Part shown: piece after piece, positions 10,636 to 23,216 of the stretch
Layout of the letters: every line of letters starts with the position of its first letter
How positions within the stretch are numbered: the first letter of the stretch is position 1
From: Hypholoma sublateritium FD-334 SS-4
Lineage: Eukaryota; Basidiomycota; Agaricomycetes; Agaricales; Strophariaceae
NCBI GenBank assembly: GCA_000827495.1
Contig: KN817577.1
Coordinates: 62,001 to 126,000 of the forward strand
DNA: 64,000 nucleotides
Direction: 5' to 3'
Program-made: the position numbers and the translations under genes
Notes under the pieces: generated by a model
The model's input: only the letters and a program-made list of their open reading frames with translations
Told to the model about the DNA's origin: nothing
Database searches by the model: none

Positions 10636-13131
10636 ATGTCTTCGCCAGTCGAAACCCCCGCCTCCTTTTCCTCAGCTTTTTCTCGCAGTCCAAATGATCT
10701 ACAACGCAGACTGAATCCCGAGACGGATCTAGGACCACCAAATGCATCCAACTTGGCCCCGTCCGAATCGGTAATTCCTACCTACGGACGATGATATGCC
10801 TCGTATCCTGAACGCATTTCATACAGGTCGGTCTCCTTGGCCGGGAAGTGACTCTACTGTCGGCTGTCATGCTTAATATTGGCCAAATGACTGGGTAAGT
10901 ACTGCGGCATAAACGTTTTAGAATGTCTATTCTCACACGATTGTGAAAGATCTGGGATTTATGCAGTTCCCGGGACTATCATACACTCTGTAGGTTCCGT
11001 CGGCTTGCTTCTAATATACTGGATTATATCCCCTCTTTTTGCCTTGGGTGAGGTGTCCGCATTATTTTACACGAGTTCAAACTAACATGGTCATTCAATC
11101 AAACCAGGAGGGCTATCTGTCTATTCAGAATTTGCATCTCTATTTCCTCAGAGGTCTGGTGGGGAAGTCGTATATCTGGAACAAGTCTTCCCCAAGCCTC
11201 GATTTTTTGCACCCATTGTATCTGCTCCAATACTAATTTTAACTTCGTGGGTGTTTCCTCCACCTTCCGTAATTGCAACGAGTGTATCTCTCATAATCGC
11301 GTCAACTCAACAGATTGAACGTTTCAAACGCAATTATCTTTGCCCAATATTTTCTCTCCGCTCTGCAAGTCCCCGTTACGACGGTTAATCAAAACATGGT
11401 ATCTCTCATCGTTGTCTTCGTCACAGCAGCCCGTAAGTCATCGTGCGACTCGAACTAGTTGTTCTATTCGATATCAAATTAATGGTTTTGTTCTGTTTGT
11501 TATACTCAGTCGTGGTTACTTCAACAAGATGGGCATTGTGGGCTGTCAACGTCCTCACCATTCTGAAAATGATTGTGCTTGTTTTGTGAGTGATATTTAC
11601 CCTCAATATTGGGTAAGTACAGGTCACTGAAAAGTCGCTATAGCATGGTCGGTTGTGGCATTGCAGTACTTTCTGGAATGACGCATATCCGGGACCCATA
11701 CGCAAATTTCAGACATCCGTTCGAAGGCAGTTACTGGAATGGAAACGCTTTAGCGACAGCTTTTGTGAGCGAAAACAACGCACCAATGATAATCTCAAGA
11801 ATCTGATTGGCATATTGTAGGTCAAATCCAACCACGCATTCGGCGGGTGGGCCAACGCATTCAATCTTATGGGGGAAATAAGAAGCAATGATCCTGCTCG
11901 GACTGTACGCAAAGCCAGCAAAATCTCTTTATACGTGGTGTCTGCTCTTTTCTTGTTCATAAATGTGGCTTATGTTGCTGCAATCCCTGTGAACGATATG
12001 CGGGTCCCGGATGAGCTTGTCGCAATATTGTTTTTTCGGCGCATTTTCAGGTCCGAAGGCACTGCAGCTTTCCCCTTGTTAGTCGCCTTAAACTGTTTTG
12101 GCAGCATTGTGAGCTACCTGACGCTTTATTTCCGCCGCGTAATTTCTGACTCTTCAAACAGATCGCGGTGGTAAATGACTTATTTGTATTTCATCATGAT
12201 ATTTCTGACGAATGAATAATTTAGACGTTGAGCCAGGTAATATGCTGCCTATGGAATTTCATGACTTCTTTTTTTGCCTTGCTGACCTATTATACAGGCT
12301 CGTGTACTGCGTGAGATAGCCAGACAAGGACTATTGCCGTATCCTGCATTTTTTTCCTCGGTCAAACCTTTCGGGACTCCCCTGAGAGCATTGGTTCTGC
12401 GCACCTTTCTAGTGACTTTGTTGCTAGTTATCGTGCCTGCAAAGGATGCGTTCGATTTCATTTTAGACCTGGTCTCCTACCCAAACCTCGTAAGTGACTT
12501 CTCGTTTTTACCATTGATATACTAGCTGAGCCAACGCGATTTGTTTCGAAGGTGTTTCAATCCGCACTGGCATATGGAATATGGGTTTTGCGTAGCAGAA
12601 GGAGCCAATGTAAATTCGAGCAAGCGCCGTTAAGGGCGAACACGCTTGTAGTGTCCCTCTACTTCGCAACGTGCATCCTCCTATTGATCTTGCCTTGGTA
12701 AATGCGGCATGGTGTTGGCTACGTCGAAATCTAATTTTCTTTCTTTTCTTCAGGATGCCTCCGGCGCGTGGTCACGCCGATGTTTCTTTTTGGTATGCTA
12801 CGTAAGACCTACACCAGTAAAATTATAGTCGTCCGCTGACATCTCTGGCTTCCGACATACTTAGATATTGCGTTGCTGGTGTAGCTCTTCTTTTGGTGAG
12901 CGCGAATTTACCTCAAAATATTTAGATGATTTGGGTCTTATCAACGGTTTCGTTCAGTTCTGCGGCTTCTATTACTGGATTTGGATCATATACCTACCCA
13001 GACGGGGTAACTATGAAATCGTACAGGAAATAGAGGAGTCTGCGGATGGTGTGCGAAATACAAAGCTCACGCGACGCTACAAGGAATTTGCTGCCAACAG
13101 AAGAGAAGAACCGCGCTTGATAGACATTTAG
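10636..13131 (+). CDS. LAT-type amino acid permease (MUP1-like), tandem copy 1
   Basis: A 12-helix APC-superfamily transporter of the L-type group that includes yeast methionine permeases MUP1 and MUP3. After a hydrophilic head of about 45 residues comes the signature of helix 1, LNIGQMTGSGIYAVPG. This unwound GSGIY segment binds the substrate backbone in the family. Further marks are YSEFASLFPQRSGGEVVYLE, the RDPYANFRHPFEG loop, SNDPARTVRKASKISL, and a Lys/Arg-rich tail ending RRYKEFAANRREEPRLID. About a dozen short introns keep the frame throughout. The ATG at 10636 gives a head ending in the same APxES splice junction as copy 2. Copy 2 starts 490 bases downstream on the same strand with the same gene structure. 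Substrate is not readable; methionine or another neutral amino acid is plausible. Confidence 0.92.
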
Positions 13132-13623
13132 ATGTACAGTACATGCCTTCCTGCGATAGATTTTTTGAACTAAATTCGCCGTTGTATTTCTGTATCGTTT
13201 TTATTAGTTCGAAAGCACTCCTTTGCAGTTTCCTACAATGATATTCTCTAGTTTAAATAATAACTTTCAATCCCTGCGAGGGGATTTTTTTCCCTTTTTG
13301 AGATTTGCCATCACCCGCGGCTGTTCGGCGACTGCAGCTATATGCAGCAAAGTGCCTGGAGTGCCACCGTCACTCACTCATTCACGGAACGCTCATTCAC
13401 GGTTCGGCTTCTCTTACCAAGTCACCCTAAATCAGATCCTCGTCTATTTGTGAGCAGCGTGTACGAACAAGTTGACAAAAGGACATCCGATGGGACCATG
13501 ACGCCACTACAGTCAAAGATGGTGTGGTTGCGGTTTTCGTCAGCAACCAGATAACGGTCAACATGAATTGGAACCTCTTTTCTGGTACACTGCACTCCTT
13601 TCCTCAGTACCATACATCTCCAG
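13132..13623. other. intergenic between the two permease copies
   Basis: About 490 bases without a supported gene. It should hold the 3' UTR of copy 1 and the promoter of copy 2. Confidence 0.5.
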
Positions 13624-16081
13624 ATGTCTGCTCTGGCCGATGATCATGCCCCTTCTTCTGCGGCCTTAAACTCTCCACCGCAATCCTCGAGAACATCGGA
13701 TGAACAGGGCCTGCACAAGACATCAGATTCTGACCTAGCGCCAGTGGAATCGGTACGCGCAGTCGTTATAATGAATATAGGTTCATTATCTCAGTTCCAA
13801 AGTAGAGCAGTCTCCTTGGTCGGGAGGTGACATTATTGTCTGCAATAATGCTCAATATTGGACAGATGACTGGGTATGAATTCTTTATATGCCACTGTGC
13901 GCCGATCTCAGCATCTCTTATCACATTCTTGAAGATCTGGAATTTATGCTGTTCCTGGGTCTATCCTACTCTCTGTGGGATCTATTGGACTACTACTCTC
14001 ATTTTGGGTTATATCTCCTATCTTTGCTTTCGGTGAGGCAAATCAGCCTGTTTATCTGAGCTCACACTTATTTTACACGATGCGTGAATCAGGGGGGCTT
14101 GCTATCTATTCAGAATATGCTTCCATGTTTCCTCACAGGTCTGGAGCGGAAGTCGTTTATTTAGAACAAGCATATCCTAAGCCTCGGTTTCTCGTATCGA
14201 TTATGTATGCAACAGTCGTGATACTAACTTCGTAAGTACGAGCTATTTCATGGCCACTCAATCGCTCACAAGGCGAATTTTCACAGAATAAACGCCTCGA
14301 ACGCTATCATTTTTGCGCAATATTTCCTCTCTGCCTTCGATATTCCCGTGACTACGAAGAGCCAAACCATCGTCGCCCTCGTCGTGGTCTTCATCACTGC
14401 AGCCAGTAAGTAGTTTGTTACATGGTGGATGTCAGCGGGAATCCATGTCCCTCGGCAGTTCTAAATCTCTTGCAGTTGTGATTACCTCCACAAGATGGGC
14501 TCTGCGGGCTCTTAACGTCCTCACTACCCTCAAGGTCGTTGCGCTTGCTTTGTGGGTGAACTCTCAGCTTTACTAGTCGTCAAACCTGAAGAATATGACA
14601 GTATGGTCGTCAGTGGAGTTGCGGTGCTTTCTGGTCTGACTCGCATCAAAGATCCATATGCAAATTTCAAACATCCATTCGAAGGCAGTTCTTGGAATGG
14701 GAATGCGTTATCAACCGCTATGGTGAGCTTGCTACCCACTGCAAGAACGAATTTTTTTAATGGCTCGTGATATGTAGATCAAGTCGAATCATTCGTTGGT
14801 TGGGTGGGCCAACGCTTTCAACCTTATGGGCGAAATGAGGAGCAGTGATCCAGCCCGTACCGTTCGAAAGGCTAGCCGAATATCTTTGTTCTTGGTTTCT
14901 GGCCTATATCTATTCATAAATGTGGCATATGTTGCCGCAATTCCTGCAGACGAGATACGCTCTTCTGGTCAACTTGTCGCAGTTTTGTTCTTCCAGCGCA
15001 TATTCGGAGCCAGGGGGGCGACAGCTTTCCCTTTGTTAGTCTCGTTAAGTTGTTTCGGAAATATTGTGAGTCAATACAAGTTCTTTCATTGCCTCGTCGA
15101 TAATAACTTTAATGTGCTTGTCAGATTGCAGTGGTAATTTACCTTAGTTCTCTACAATATTCTTTGACCGATGAGTTGTTATTTTGTCATTGATTTAGAA
15201 CCTTGGCCAGGTGGGTGCTATCTCTACCTCTACGAGTCGCATCCTAATTCAGAATTTAGGCCCGTGTACTTCGCGAAATAGCTAGGCAAGGGTTGTTACC
15301 ATTCCCTTCATTTTTTTCCTCGATAAAGCCGTTTGGGACTCCATTCGGGCCCGTAGCTCTACGCAGCGTTTTCACGGTCATGGTGCTACTCATAGTACCC
15401 GCGAAGGACGCTTTCAATTTCATCATGGACTTGGTCTCCTACCCACACCTGGTAAATACCCCTTTTTTTGATCCACAACCTGGCTCACCACTCATTTCAA
15501 GGTGTTCCAATCTTTGAATGCATATGGTGTATGGGTGCTACGGCAAAGACGGTCCCGGAAGGGGATGTCCCCGGCGCCCTTACGGGCGAACAACATCGCG
15601 ATATTCCTCTATCTATCAGCGTGCATTCTCCTGCTAGTTCTGCCTTGGTAATTGGAGATAACTTGAATAATATCCGTCCCATATCTGACCTTGATTTTTA
15701 TAGGGCTCCTCCAGAACCCGGCCATGCCGATGTTTCATTTTGGTATGCGACGTAAGTTTATCAGTTGTGTTATATTAACTCGGAGATGTGTATTGACAAA
15801 TCTGTCGCCATCGACGTAGGTATTGCGTTGGCGGCATAATTCTGCTTTTGGTGAGCATTACAGTTGCTGACTAAATTTGATATAAAGATTGCTAACCAGA
15901 AGTTCAGTTCTGTGGCCTCTATTACTGGCTTTGGATCATCTACTTACCCACACGGGGTGGCTATGAGATTGTCGAGGAAGTGGAAGAATCCGTGGATGGC
16001 GTGCGAAATACTAGACTTACACGGCGTTACAAGACACCTTACTTAGAAGGGGAACAGCAGCCACTTTTGATAGACGCATAA
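13624..16081 (+). CDS. LAT-type amino acid permease (MUP1-like), tandem copy 2
   Basis: Paralogue of the gene just upstream. Both share helix 1 LNIGQMTGSGIY, the segment YSEYASMFPHRSGAEVVYLE, the loop KDPYANFKHPFEGSSWNGNA, SSDPARTVRKASRISLF and the tail GVRNTRLTRRYK. Intron positions correspond to those of copy 1, so it is a true tandem duplicate and not a retrocopy. The N-terminal head (MSALADDHAPSSAALNSP) and last few residues have diverged most. In the first intron the acceptor that keeps frame is the AAAGTAG just before AGC AGT CTC CTT GGT; a later CAG would shift frame. All exons are open, so the gene looks functional. Amino acid uptake at the plasma membrane is known for the family; specificity is not shown. 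Confidence 0.92.
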
Positions 16082-16324
16082 ATATTGATACCCGTACGTT
16101 AAAGATTGCTAGATATTTCGAGGAGTGTATCCATTGTTGTACTGTACAGTGGAAAAGATTACTTACGTAGATGATGGAAAGTGTTACTTACTATAATATT
16201 GCAGTAGATGAGAAGAAACCAGACAGGGCAGGGGGTAAATGTAAGGATGAGAGTATGTTACAGGTGTGACAATTAGTATAAGTTGCCTGGGTGCGAGGTG
16301 GATGCGCCGAACAATGACCAGGTA
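16082..16324. other. convergent intergenic region (permease copy 2 / OMA1)
   Basis: About 240 bases between two facing stop codons. It should contain both polyadenylation regions. No gene is seen. Confidence 0.6.
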
Positions 16325-18179
16325 TTATTTGGGCCTCGCCGGTGTGGAAAGGGCCTTTTGGCGCTCCTCCTCCCATCGTTCGAGCTCCTTGACAAGGCTG
16401 CCTATCCGCAATTCATGGACGGGATGTGTAGTGCCCATGATGCTTCTTGCAAGATTGAAATTTGTAGACTCGACTACAGGCTCCTCCGTTGGGGTATGTT
16501 TCGCGCAGCCAAGCTGCGCGGCTCTATCTTCCCAGAATGTCACGGCGGCGCGTGCGTCAAAGCCCGCATGAGCAAGGAGTCTTCAGCACAGGACGGTCAG
16601 CAAAGGACCAGAAAGTTAGATGTCCACAAAGCCTTACCTTGCAGACACTACATCAGCCTCGATTTCCTGGTTCGTACTAGTGCAGGCCTCCGAGATCTTG
16701 AGCAGCTCGCCAGAGCCGACCTTGCCCAGCTGAGCCACGGCGTCGTTCACAAACGGCCCGAACATCATCGTCATAGGGAAGATGAGCACGCGGATTATGT
16801 CCGACACGATAGACAACGCGCCGGGGACGATGACGGTCACGGACGACAGGCTCTCCAGGTGGTGGGCCAGGAGTAGATGCGCCATCTCGTGCGCGAGCAG
16901 GATCGCGAGCTCCGTCGTCTGCTCGGCCGTGGGCTGGGGCCGCGGCGGCGCGAGCGGCGCCCCGCCGAAGAGGCGGCTCCATAGGGATGACGGCGCCTGC
17001 GGCGGCGGCGCGTACTGCACCGGCGCGTTGGCGAAAATATCGTCGAGGAAGCCGCTGTACACTACAATGCCACTTCCACCGTCCGGGCCGAACCCGTACG
17101 AGAAGGCGTTCGAGGCGTCGGGCTTATCGATGAGGAGCAGCGCGTACGGCGCGCCGGCGACGGGCCGCGGAGCGAGCGGGATCTGTGTTTCCTTGCACAT
17201 GCGATTGCACGCCCACCGTAGGTACTCGGACGCGCGGGGGCGTGGCCGCAGGGGGTGCTCGGCAGGCGGCGGCATGGGCGGGCAGTCGGGCGTGGTGCGC
17301 TCTGCCCAGTTGGGGCAGAGCTCGGGCTCGCGCGCGAGCACGGGGATGGTGGACTCCAGCCGGCGCAATGTTTCCTGGACCCATTGGTACCGCCAGTCGG
17401 TCGTGGGGATGACCTTCGGCGATCCCTCGGCGGCGAGAATGTCGCCGACGGCGCGGTACCAGCCCGCGCCTGCCAGGCGTGCTGCAATTTCGTCCTCTTC
17501 TTCTGGCGAGAGGAGGATCATGCGTATTCTATCAGTGAAATATAAGTCACAGCTTTCGCACTGCAGGCAGTGATATAAATATACCTGCCAGTCAAGGGCG
17601 TGCATTCCAGGCTCGCTACGATGGTTGCCCAGAAGAGAACCACAGGAATAGCCAGGATAATCTGGAGGAGCCGTGTCCGCGAGCGTATCCTGTCCATGTG
17701 TAATTTTTTTTGTTCTTCCATGGCGGGTATTCCGTGGATGGCTGCATATTTGATAATCTTGTGAGATTTCATATTTTTCCACAGAAGGATAGGAAAGAAG
17801 GTGAGGACAATCCGGCTGGCCATCCGTGCGAGCTCGAAGCCTGTCGAGGCCTATTAAACTGAACAGTGAGTTTCCTGCCGTGCCGTTTATACGCGTAATC
17901 GCATACCTTGAGGAAGCTCGCCAGCAAGACAATCACCGGTCCCCCCTGGTTCGGTGGTGTTGAGTGGAACGCAGAGGAAAATGCTGGACGCCATGGCGGA
18001 GGTGATTGGCTTGAGAGACGAGGAAAGGTGCGATGGTGGTATGCATGTGGATTCACCTGAGTACCTTGGCGTGGATTTCCGACCGATAACAGACTTGCGT
18101 GGCGACGTCCAACGGCGACGACAGAGCGCTCAGGCCGTGTAGGAGAAATCTGTGGTGTACGGATTATGCGGCGGAGCAT
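16325..18179 (-). CDS. OMA1: OMA1-like mitochondrial inner-membrane metalloprotease (peptidase M48)
   Basis: A zinc protease that in yeast and animals acts in inner-membrane quality control and the stress response. Four exons join in frame: 18179 to about 17907, one covering about 17850-17575, the large exon to about 16638, and the last ending at 16325. The N-terminus is Arg-rich without acidic clusters (MLRRIIRTPQISPTRPERS), a mitochondrial presequence. Hydrophobic segments GGPVIVLLASFLK and LLQIILAIPVVLFWATIVAS follow. The catalytic site is visible as ILLAHEMAHLLLAHHLE, an HExxH zinc motif. The third ligand region is NQEIEADVVSARLLAHAGFD, the ExxxD helix typical of OMA1. A C-terminal ERWEEERQKAL helix precedes the stop. 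A Pro-rich insert (QYAPPPQAPSS) lies before the zinc site, and the exon is very GC-rich. Confidence 0.92.
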
Positions 18180-18436
18180 CGTTCATGGTAGAACATAAGA
18201 AATGCAGTGGTTTTGGCCAACAATGATATTCGCTCCGGCACGTGCACTGCTTCCTTCGCCTGGGGCGAGGGAAATGTTCACGAATCACTATCAGTGCGGG
18301 ACCCGGAATGACTCACTTGAGGCTGCCCTGTCTTGATAGCAATCTCAGCGCGAATCCTGTGTATTCAAGTATTGTAGTAGTAGATGTGCAGAGCAGTGTA
18401 TATAATTATTGTACATGGCAGGACCACAAAACACAT

Positions 18437-19870
18437 TTAAGAGATGAAGGTAGCCTCGTTGTAGAGGTATCCCTCGACGTCGACGCCCGAGGACAAGCCA
18501 GGGGCCAATGCGTCAGGTCCCGTAATGGATAGTTTGGCACTGTTGAGCCACTAGAAGATGAGAAATGTGAGAAAGATTGTTAACACTGACGCTGCGCAGA
18601 CAATTTTACCTGATAGATGTAGGGTTTGGTCCCAGCAACGTAGTTGACTGCGACTTTGAGGACGTAAGGGATTTCAGCGAGGACGTCCACCTTCTCGACG
18701 AGTCCCTGCGGGTGGGCCACCGAGCCAAGGCCCACCTGCAGCTTCGCCTCTACCGCGCCAGGCGCGTCAGCGATTATAGACGGTGCCTTCCACTCGTACA
18801 AGATCCCCGTTGGTTTTCCGTAGCTAGTATCAGGATCCCTTTCGGGGTCGAGATGGCTCGCTCTTGAAATGACAGTATCTTTTGGCGCCTCCCCAGGCCA
18901 CGTAGTTTCCGCAGTGACAGACGCCAGCTTGCCGCCAATCACCAGAGATCCGATGTTCACTGCGGCCCCGCCCGAGCCCGCGCCGTGCTTGCCGTTCGCC
19001 GGCTGGGTCGTATACTCCATCTGGAGCGCGGAGACACCGCCGAGCTCGTTGCTGTGGAACGTGGCGAAATTCCAAGCAGACGCGACCAAATTGGGCCGCA
19101 TGCCTTGGATCGCGTGGATGAACGTGCCCGAGCCCTCGAACGACTCCGCCTGCCCGCCGCCAATGATATGTCCAGAGGCCTTGAAGCGCGGCCAGAAGCG
19201 ATGGATCACGTATCCGTCCGCGTTCTTGGGGTCCGTGCCGAAATGCGAGTACCCGCCCTTGGGCCCGTTACCGACCTTCCAGCCCGGGATGCTCGCGGGG
19301 CGCTGCACCTCCAGCGATATCTGCAGGTCGACGCCGAGGTTGGCGCGGATGGTGTACGATTCGGGGAACTCTGCGTTATCGGGATGCGCCTTGTACAGGA
19401 TGGAGTACTCGTCCGCCTTGCTGGAGCGCTTATCGAAGCCCGGAGGCGGGGTGACAAAGTTCGTTACGTTGACAGACTTCCAGATCTGATCCTTGCCGGG
19501 CTTAACGACCTTGCAGGTGAACTGGATGGTGGGGTACCAGACGCTGCAGCCCCGGACGTCAATACGAGGGTGATCGACTGATGATAGTTGCTCACCCCAC
19601 GGCGGAGTGGATTACTTGGCACCACAGCATTGTGCCATCAGCGGTGAGCACGTAGAAGATCTGCGTCTCCGTGACGAATCCGCCTGCGCAGAGCCATTCC
19701 GTGTCCTTGGGCTCCAGCTGGCCGAAAAGCTCGTTTTCGGGGAAGTTATCGGTGACAGAGTGGAACGTCGGTGCTTTGGGATCGACTGGGGGCGCAGTGC
19801 TGGATAAACATTGACGTTTTGTCGGCAGCAGGATGAGCAGGACGACTTACGAGAAGATTGAGGAAAACAT
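18437..19870 (-). CDS. SVF1: survival factor 1 (Svf1-like, oxidative-stress and sphingolipid homeostasis)
   Basis: Svf1 proteins are fungal beta-barrel (lipocalin-like) proteins; yeast Svf1 is needed for survival of oxidative stress and is linked to ceramide transport. Exons join to about 390 residues, the family size. The start at 19870 gives MFSSIFS, spliced at once to the conserved TFHSVTDNFPENELFGQLEP. Other family blocks are DTEWLCAGGFVTETQIFYVL, QISLEVQRPASIPGWKVGNG, SHFGTDPKNADGYVIHRFWP, RFKASGHIIGGGQ, GMRPNLVASAWNFATFHSN, and the end SSGVDVEGYLYNEATFIS. The N-terminal amphipathic stretch is known in yeast to mediate membrane contact; here it is encoded by a mini-exon of 20 bases. No defects seen. 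Confidence 0.93.
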
Positions 19871-20008
19871 GGTGGCGGTGAAGATCAGAGACACGGCTGA
19901 GGCAGGCGTCTAGGGCCTCTCCTATTTATGCGACTGTCGGAAAACAACAACTGCAATGCTAAACCTTCGCGCCATCGATAAAATGTGCAATTCATCGATG
20001 CCGTACTA

Positions 20009-21346
20009 CTATTTCAATACATGTCCGTCCATCGCAGACCCAGGTTCCTCACTTCGTGGTCTTTTCCGCGGGCGTTCTATTTGCGAAAGCGGGTCGTTGT
20101 CCCACTCCGCCCCCAGGTCCGAATCCATCACTCCATGGCTAAATTCATCTCCCCAAGCATAATCTACGTTATACGACGCGAGGCTCTCGACCCCAACTCC
20201 TGGGTCTACTGTCCACGCACTCGGCACAGGCTCTGATATATCAGGGGGAGTCAGGGCCGCCGCCGGTAACGGCCTCTGGGCAGGAGAGGGCGGTCTGGTC
20301 GGCACGCGTTCCGGGGGAGGCGGTGACGGCAGGCGAGCATCTGCATCGTAAGCCCACGAAAAATCGTCATTAACATCACTTGGCCCCTCCCCTGAGCCGC
20401 CAGGCTGTGGTCTGGGGACTTTCTCAAATCGCATCGACCCGCTCAGTATTGCCTCGTGCAAAAGCCTGTTCTGGCCGGCCCTCAGCACCGACGGGTTCTG
20501 CGCAGGGACGCCCTCGGGCCACCCGACCAGGCGGACGCCGTACACGTCCAGTTTCTCTGGGCTGGTCCACTTCATCTCCGCGTTGCGTACGCCACTCGAG
20601 GTTCTGTGCCACCCTTAGCTTCGTCGTGCGAAGTCAACCGAGATAGACACACCTGAGGGCATTGCGGACGGCCTCGTAAAGCTCGTTCTTCAGGACTCGC
20701 GCCGAACCTTCCGGCCCCCTCCCTTTCAGCGGTGGTAGAGTAGGGTTAATGCGCCGTTCGGCCGCGAGACTAGCCCTTGTAATTGTCTGGGAATGGGCAG
20801 TGTAAAATGCCCTGAATGAACGAGCGCCAGTGTCCCCGCCCCCGCGCATCCCTCGCCAGAACTCACGGCCAATCAAAGATCCGCCCAGAAATCCGGCATC
20901 CGCAGGTTCACTAGGGTCAATCGCAAGCAAAAAGGACTGAACACCAGCGGTCTCCGTCAGCGATTCCAGTATGCGCGAAGCATTACAAAGCGTCGATTTG
21001 ACTAGAGGGTTGAGATCGGAAAGGGACAAATAAGCATAAGAAGCACCACGTACCTTGCGCTGACCGGCTGGGCACCGATGGATCTGCTGAAGGCTGGAAG
21101 AGATGTTTAGCGTGCCATTGAGCAATACACCGTCTTGTCTGAAGAGTACGATCAGAATACACGATATTACCAGTGGATGGGCCGATAGACCTCTTCGTAA
21201 GGGCGCAGCTCGCGCTCAGCGAAGGCCCTGATGTCCACGAGACACTTCTCCATGAAAGTCTCCAGCCTTTCAAGGAAGAGGTCGTCACTGGGCATGTCGC
21301 CGGCGTGCGCATCATATTCGGATACGGTAGGTGGAGTTGCATTCAT
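20009..21346 (-). CDS. hypothetical basidiomycete protein with a short WTS...YGVRLxGWPEG module
   Basis: I do not recognise a characterised family. The first exon begins at 21346 with MNATPPTVSEYDAHAGDMPS and an acidic helical segment (FMEKCLVDIRAFAERELRPY). A middle exon includes ASYAYLSLSDLNPLVKSTL and a Gly/Arg-rich loop. The final exon carries NAEMKWTSPEKLDVYGVRLV and GWPEGVPAQNPSVLRAGQ. I recall similar modules (YGI/V-x-L-x-GWPEGVPFxNPS) in many uncharacterised basidiomycete proteins, some near retroelements and some host genes; that is memory, not a search. The C-terminus is Pro/Asp-rich and ends with a basic cluster (RPRKRPRSEE) that could be a nuclear signal. A possible GTACGT donor near 21055 would shift frame if used, so I read through it. 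Confidence 0.68.
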
Positions 21347-21525
21347 ATCGAAGAGGAAAAGCTAAGTCGTTAACGTTGTCTTCGGGGACATCTATCTCAA
21401 CTCAAGTGGCATGAACGTTGAAAAGAAGTAGATACTGCTGCCGCTGCCGCCGGCCGCGCTTGCGACTTCCACAGCCTTTCAGCGCACGTGACTTCCAAAA
21501 ATCTCCTTCCCCGCTTCCTACTTTC
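21347..21525. promoter_or_regulatory. divergent promoter region (hypothetical / ACL4)
   Basis: 179 bases separate two start codons that face away from each other, so both promoters must lie here or overlap the leaders. No TATA box is evident. Confidence 0.5.
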
Positions 21526-22875
21526 ATGGGTCGGACGAAACACAAGAAACAGCCCCGTGCAAAGGCGGCGGAGCCCCCGGTGCAGCATGCGTCGCCGTCG
21601 AAACAGCCGTCCGTCGCGTCCCTCCTCGAAAAGGCCCAGACCCTCATAGTCCAATGCGACTACGACCTCGCACTCAAATTCGCGCGCCGCGTGCTGGAAC
21701 AGGATCCCAAAAACGCAGAGGCGAAGGAGATGCTTGGGGTGTCGCTCCTCGAGCTGGGTGAAATCGAGGAAGCGAAGCTGGTAGGAATTTAAGAGCCCAT
21801 ATTTACCGATCGTTAACCAGATCTGCAGGCCTTCCAAGCGCTGCTGCCGCCCAATCCCGATGCGCCCAATCCACCGCCGCCTTCTGCGCACCTGTATCTC
21901 GCGCAGCTGAACGATGAGGACCCAAGGGTGGCTCTGCAGCATTACGAGGCCGCCGTGAGCATCCTCCAGGCGCAGCTCAAGGGAAAGCTGCGTGCTGACG
22001 GGGAAAGCAGCAAGGACGAGGCGGAGCTGAAGACGAGCATCGTCCGGGCGCTGATTGCAGAGGTGGAGATCTGGATGGATCCATCGTACGATCTATGGTA
22101 TGTTCCACACTCTCCCACTGCATCAAATCTCATGTGTATTTTAGCTTCGAACCCGACGCACCGAAGACATGCGAAGACCTGCTCGCGCTCGCGCTGACCA
22201 CCGATCCCGGCAATCCAGAAGCTTTGCAAAGTCTCGCATCCGTGCGCATGTCGCAGGAACGGCCCGAGGACGCGAAAAAGTGTCTCGAAGAAGTGTGGGC
22301 GGCCCTCAAGGACCTAGATCTCGGTATGTCCACATAAATTATTGTTGTGGGTGTACCAACTGTACTTCACAGATGACCCTAAATTGCCGCCGATACCTGT
22401 GCGCCTGGCCCTGGTCAGGCTCTTCCTCGAACTCTCGCTGTATACACCTGCTTTGCTAGTGCTGCATGGCATCACATCGAGCGACGATCAGGAAGTGGAA
22501 GCCTGGTATCTCGAGGGGTGGTGCTTCTACCTAATGGCTGAACAAGCGCAGGAAAGCGGCGGAACCCTCGACGAGCTGACCTGGCAAGAGCTTGGCAAGG
22601 ATTCAAGGGACTGCCTCGAAACTTCTCAAGTGGTCAGTTATTTTATGCAGCTGATGACCGCCCTTGCTAATCCTCTATTTTTACAGCTCCACCGAAATCA
22701 AGAGCACCCTGATGAACCGATGCTGGAGCACATCAAGGAGCTAATAGCGAAATTGGATTCATTGGGTATATCTGCTTCTCCCTTAGAAGATGGCCCTGAT
22801 GAAGAAGGAGACGAGGAAGATTGGGAAAGTGACGATGAGAGTGTGGACCATGATGGCGATGTTGACATGAAGTGA
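21526..22875 (+). CDS. ACL4: TPR protein, Acl4-like dedicated chaperone of ribosomal protein L4
   Basis: Five exons give a protein of about 370 residues. It opens with a basic head (MGRTKHKKQPRAKAAEPP) and continues as a helical TPR array: LLEKAQTLIVQCDYDLALKF, AEAKEMLGVSLLELGEIEEA, LYLAQLNDEDPRVALQHYEA, NPEALQSLASVRMSQERPED and EAWYLEGWCFYLMAEQ. It ends in a strongly acidic tail (DEEGDEEDWESDDESVDHDG). This order of basic head, TPR solenoid and acidic tail matches yeast Acl4 (YDR161W), which binds newly made RpL4 during 60S assembly. The acidic tail fits a chaperone of a very basic partner. The TPR fold is clear; the Acl4 assignment is likely but rests on layout and remembered family resemblance. 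Confidence 0.85.
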
Positions 22876-23216
22876 TAGTATCACTTCTCTTTATCTTTAC
22901 CTTTCTCTTTTCTCGCCGTCGAAAAGTAATATAGACTGTAATGTTCTGGGCGCAAGAGTCTGATTATGATCAGCTTCATTGGTGCTACTCAAGGCTACTC
23001 AACAGATGTATTTAAATAGTTCTGTGCAGCCCGTGATCGCGCTGTAAAGTTCCCGGCGTGCTGCCCCTGACTGCATGCCACACCGAACGATGCCTCAACC
23101 GGTTTGGACGCAAATGAATTCTAGCGCCACGTTCCCCTCCCTCTTCTCACTCGTTTACCATCCCGCCGTCAGCCAGGATAGATATCCTCTCATATACCCA
23201 GCGGCTCCTCACAAGA
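22876..23216. other. intergenic between ACL4 and the PfkB-type kinase
   Basis: No gene supported. An ATG at 23090 opens another frame and was rejected in favour of 23217, whose frame carries the kinase domain. Confidence 0.5.

Noticed and set aside
16782..17573. Frame of 263 codons on + overlapping the OMA1 gene
   Set aside because: Antisense of the GC-rich zinc-protease exon. The HExxH motif and splice continuity support the minus strand.
21056..21056. Possible intron (GTACGT...CTCTAG) in the hypothetical at 20009-21346
   Set aside because: Removing it shifts the frame of a conserved-looking downstream segment; reading through keeps a continuous frame.
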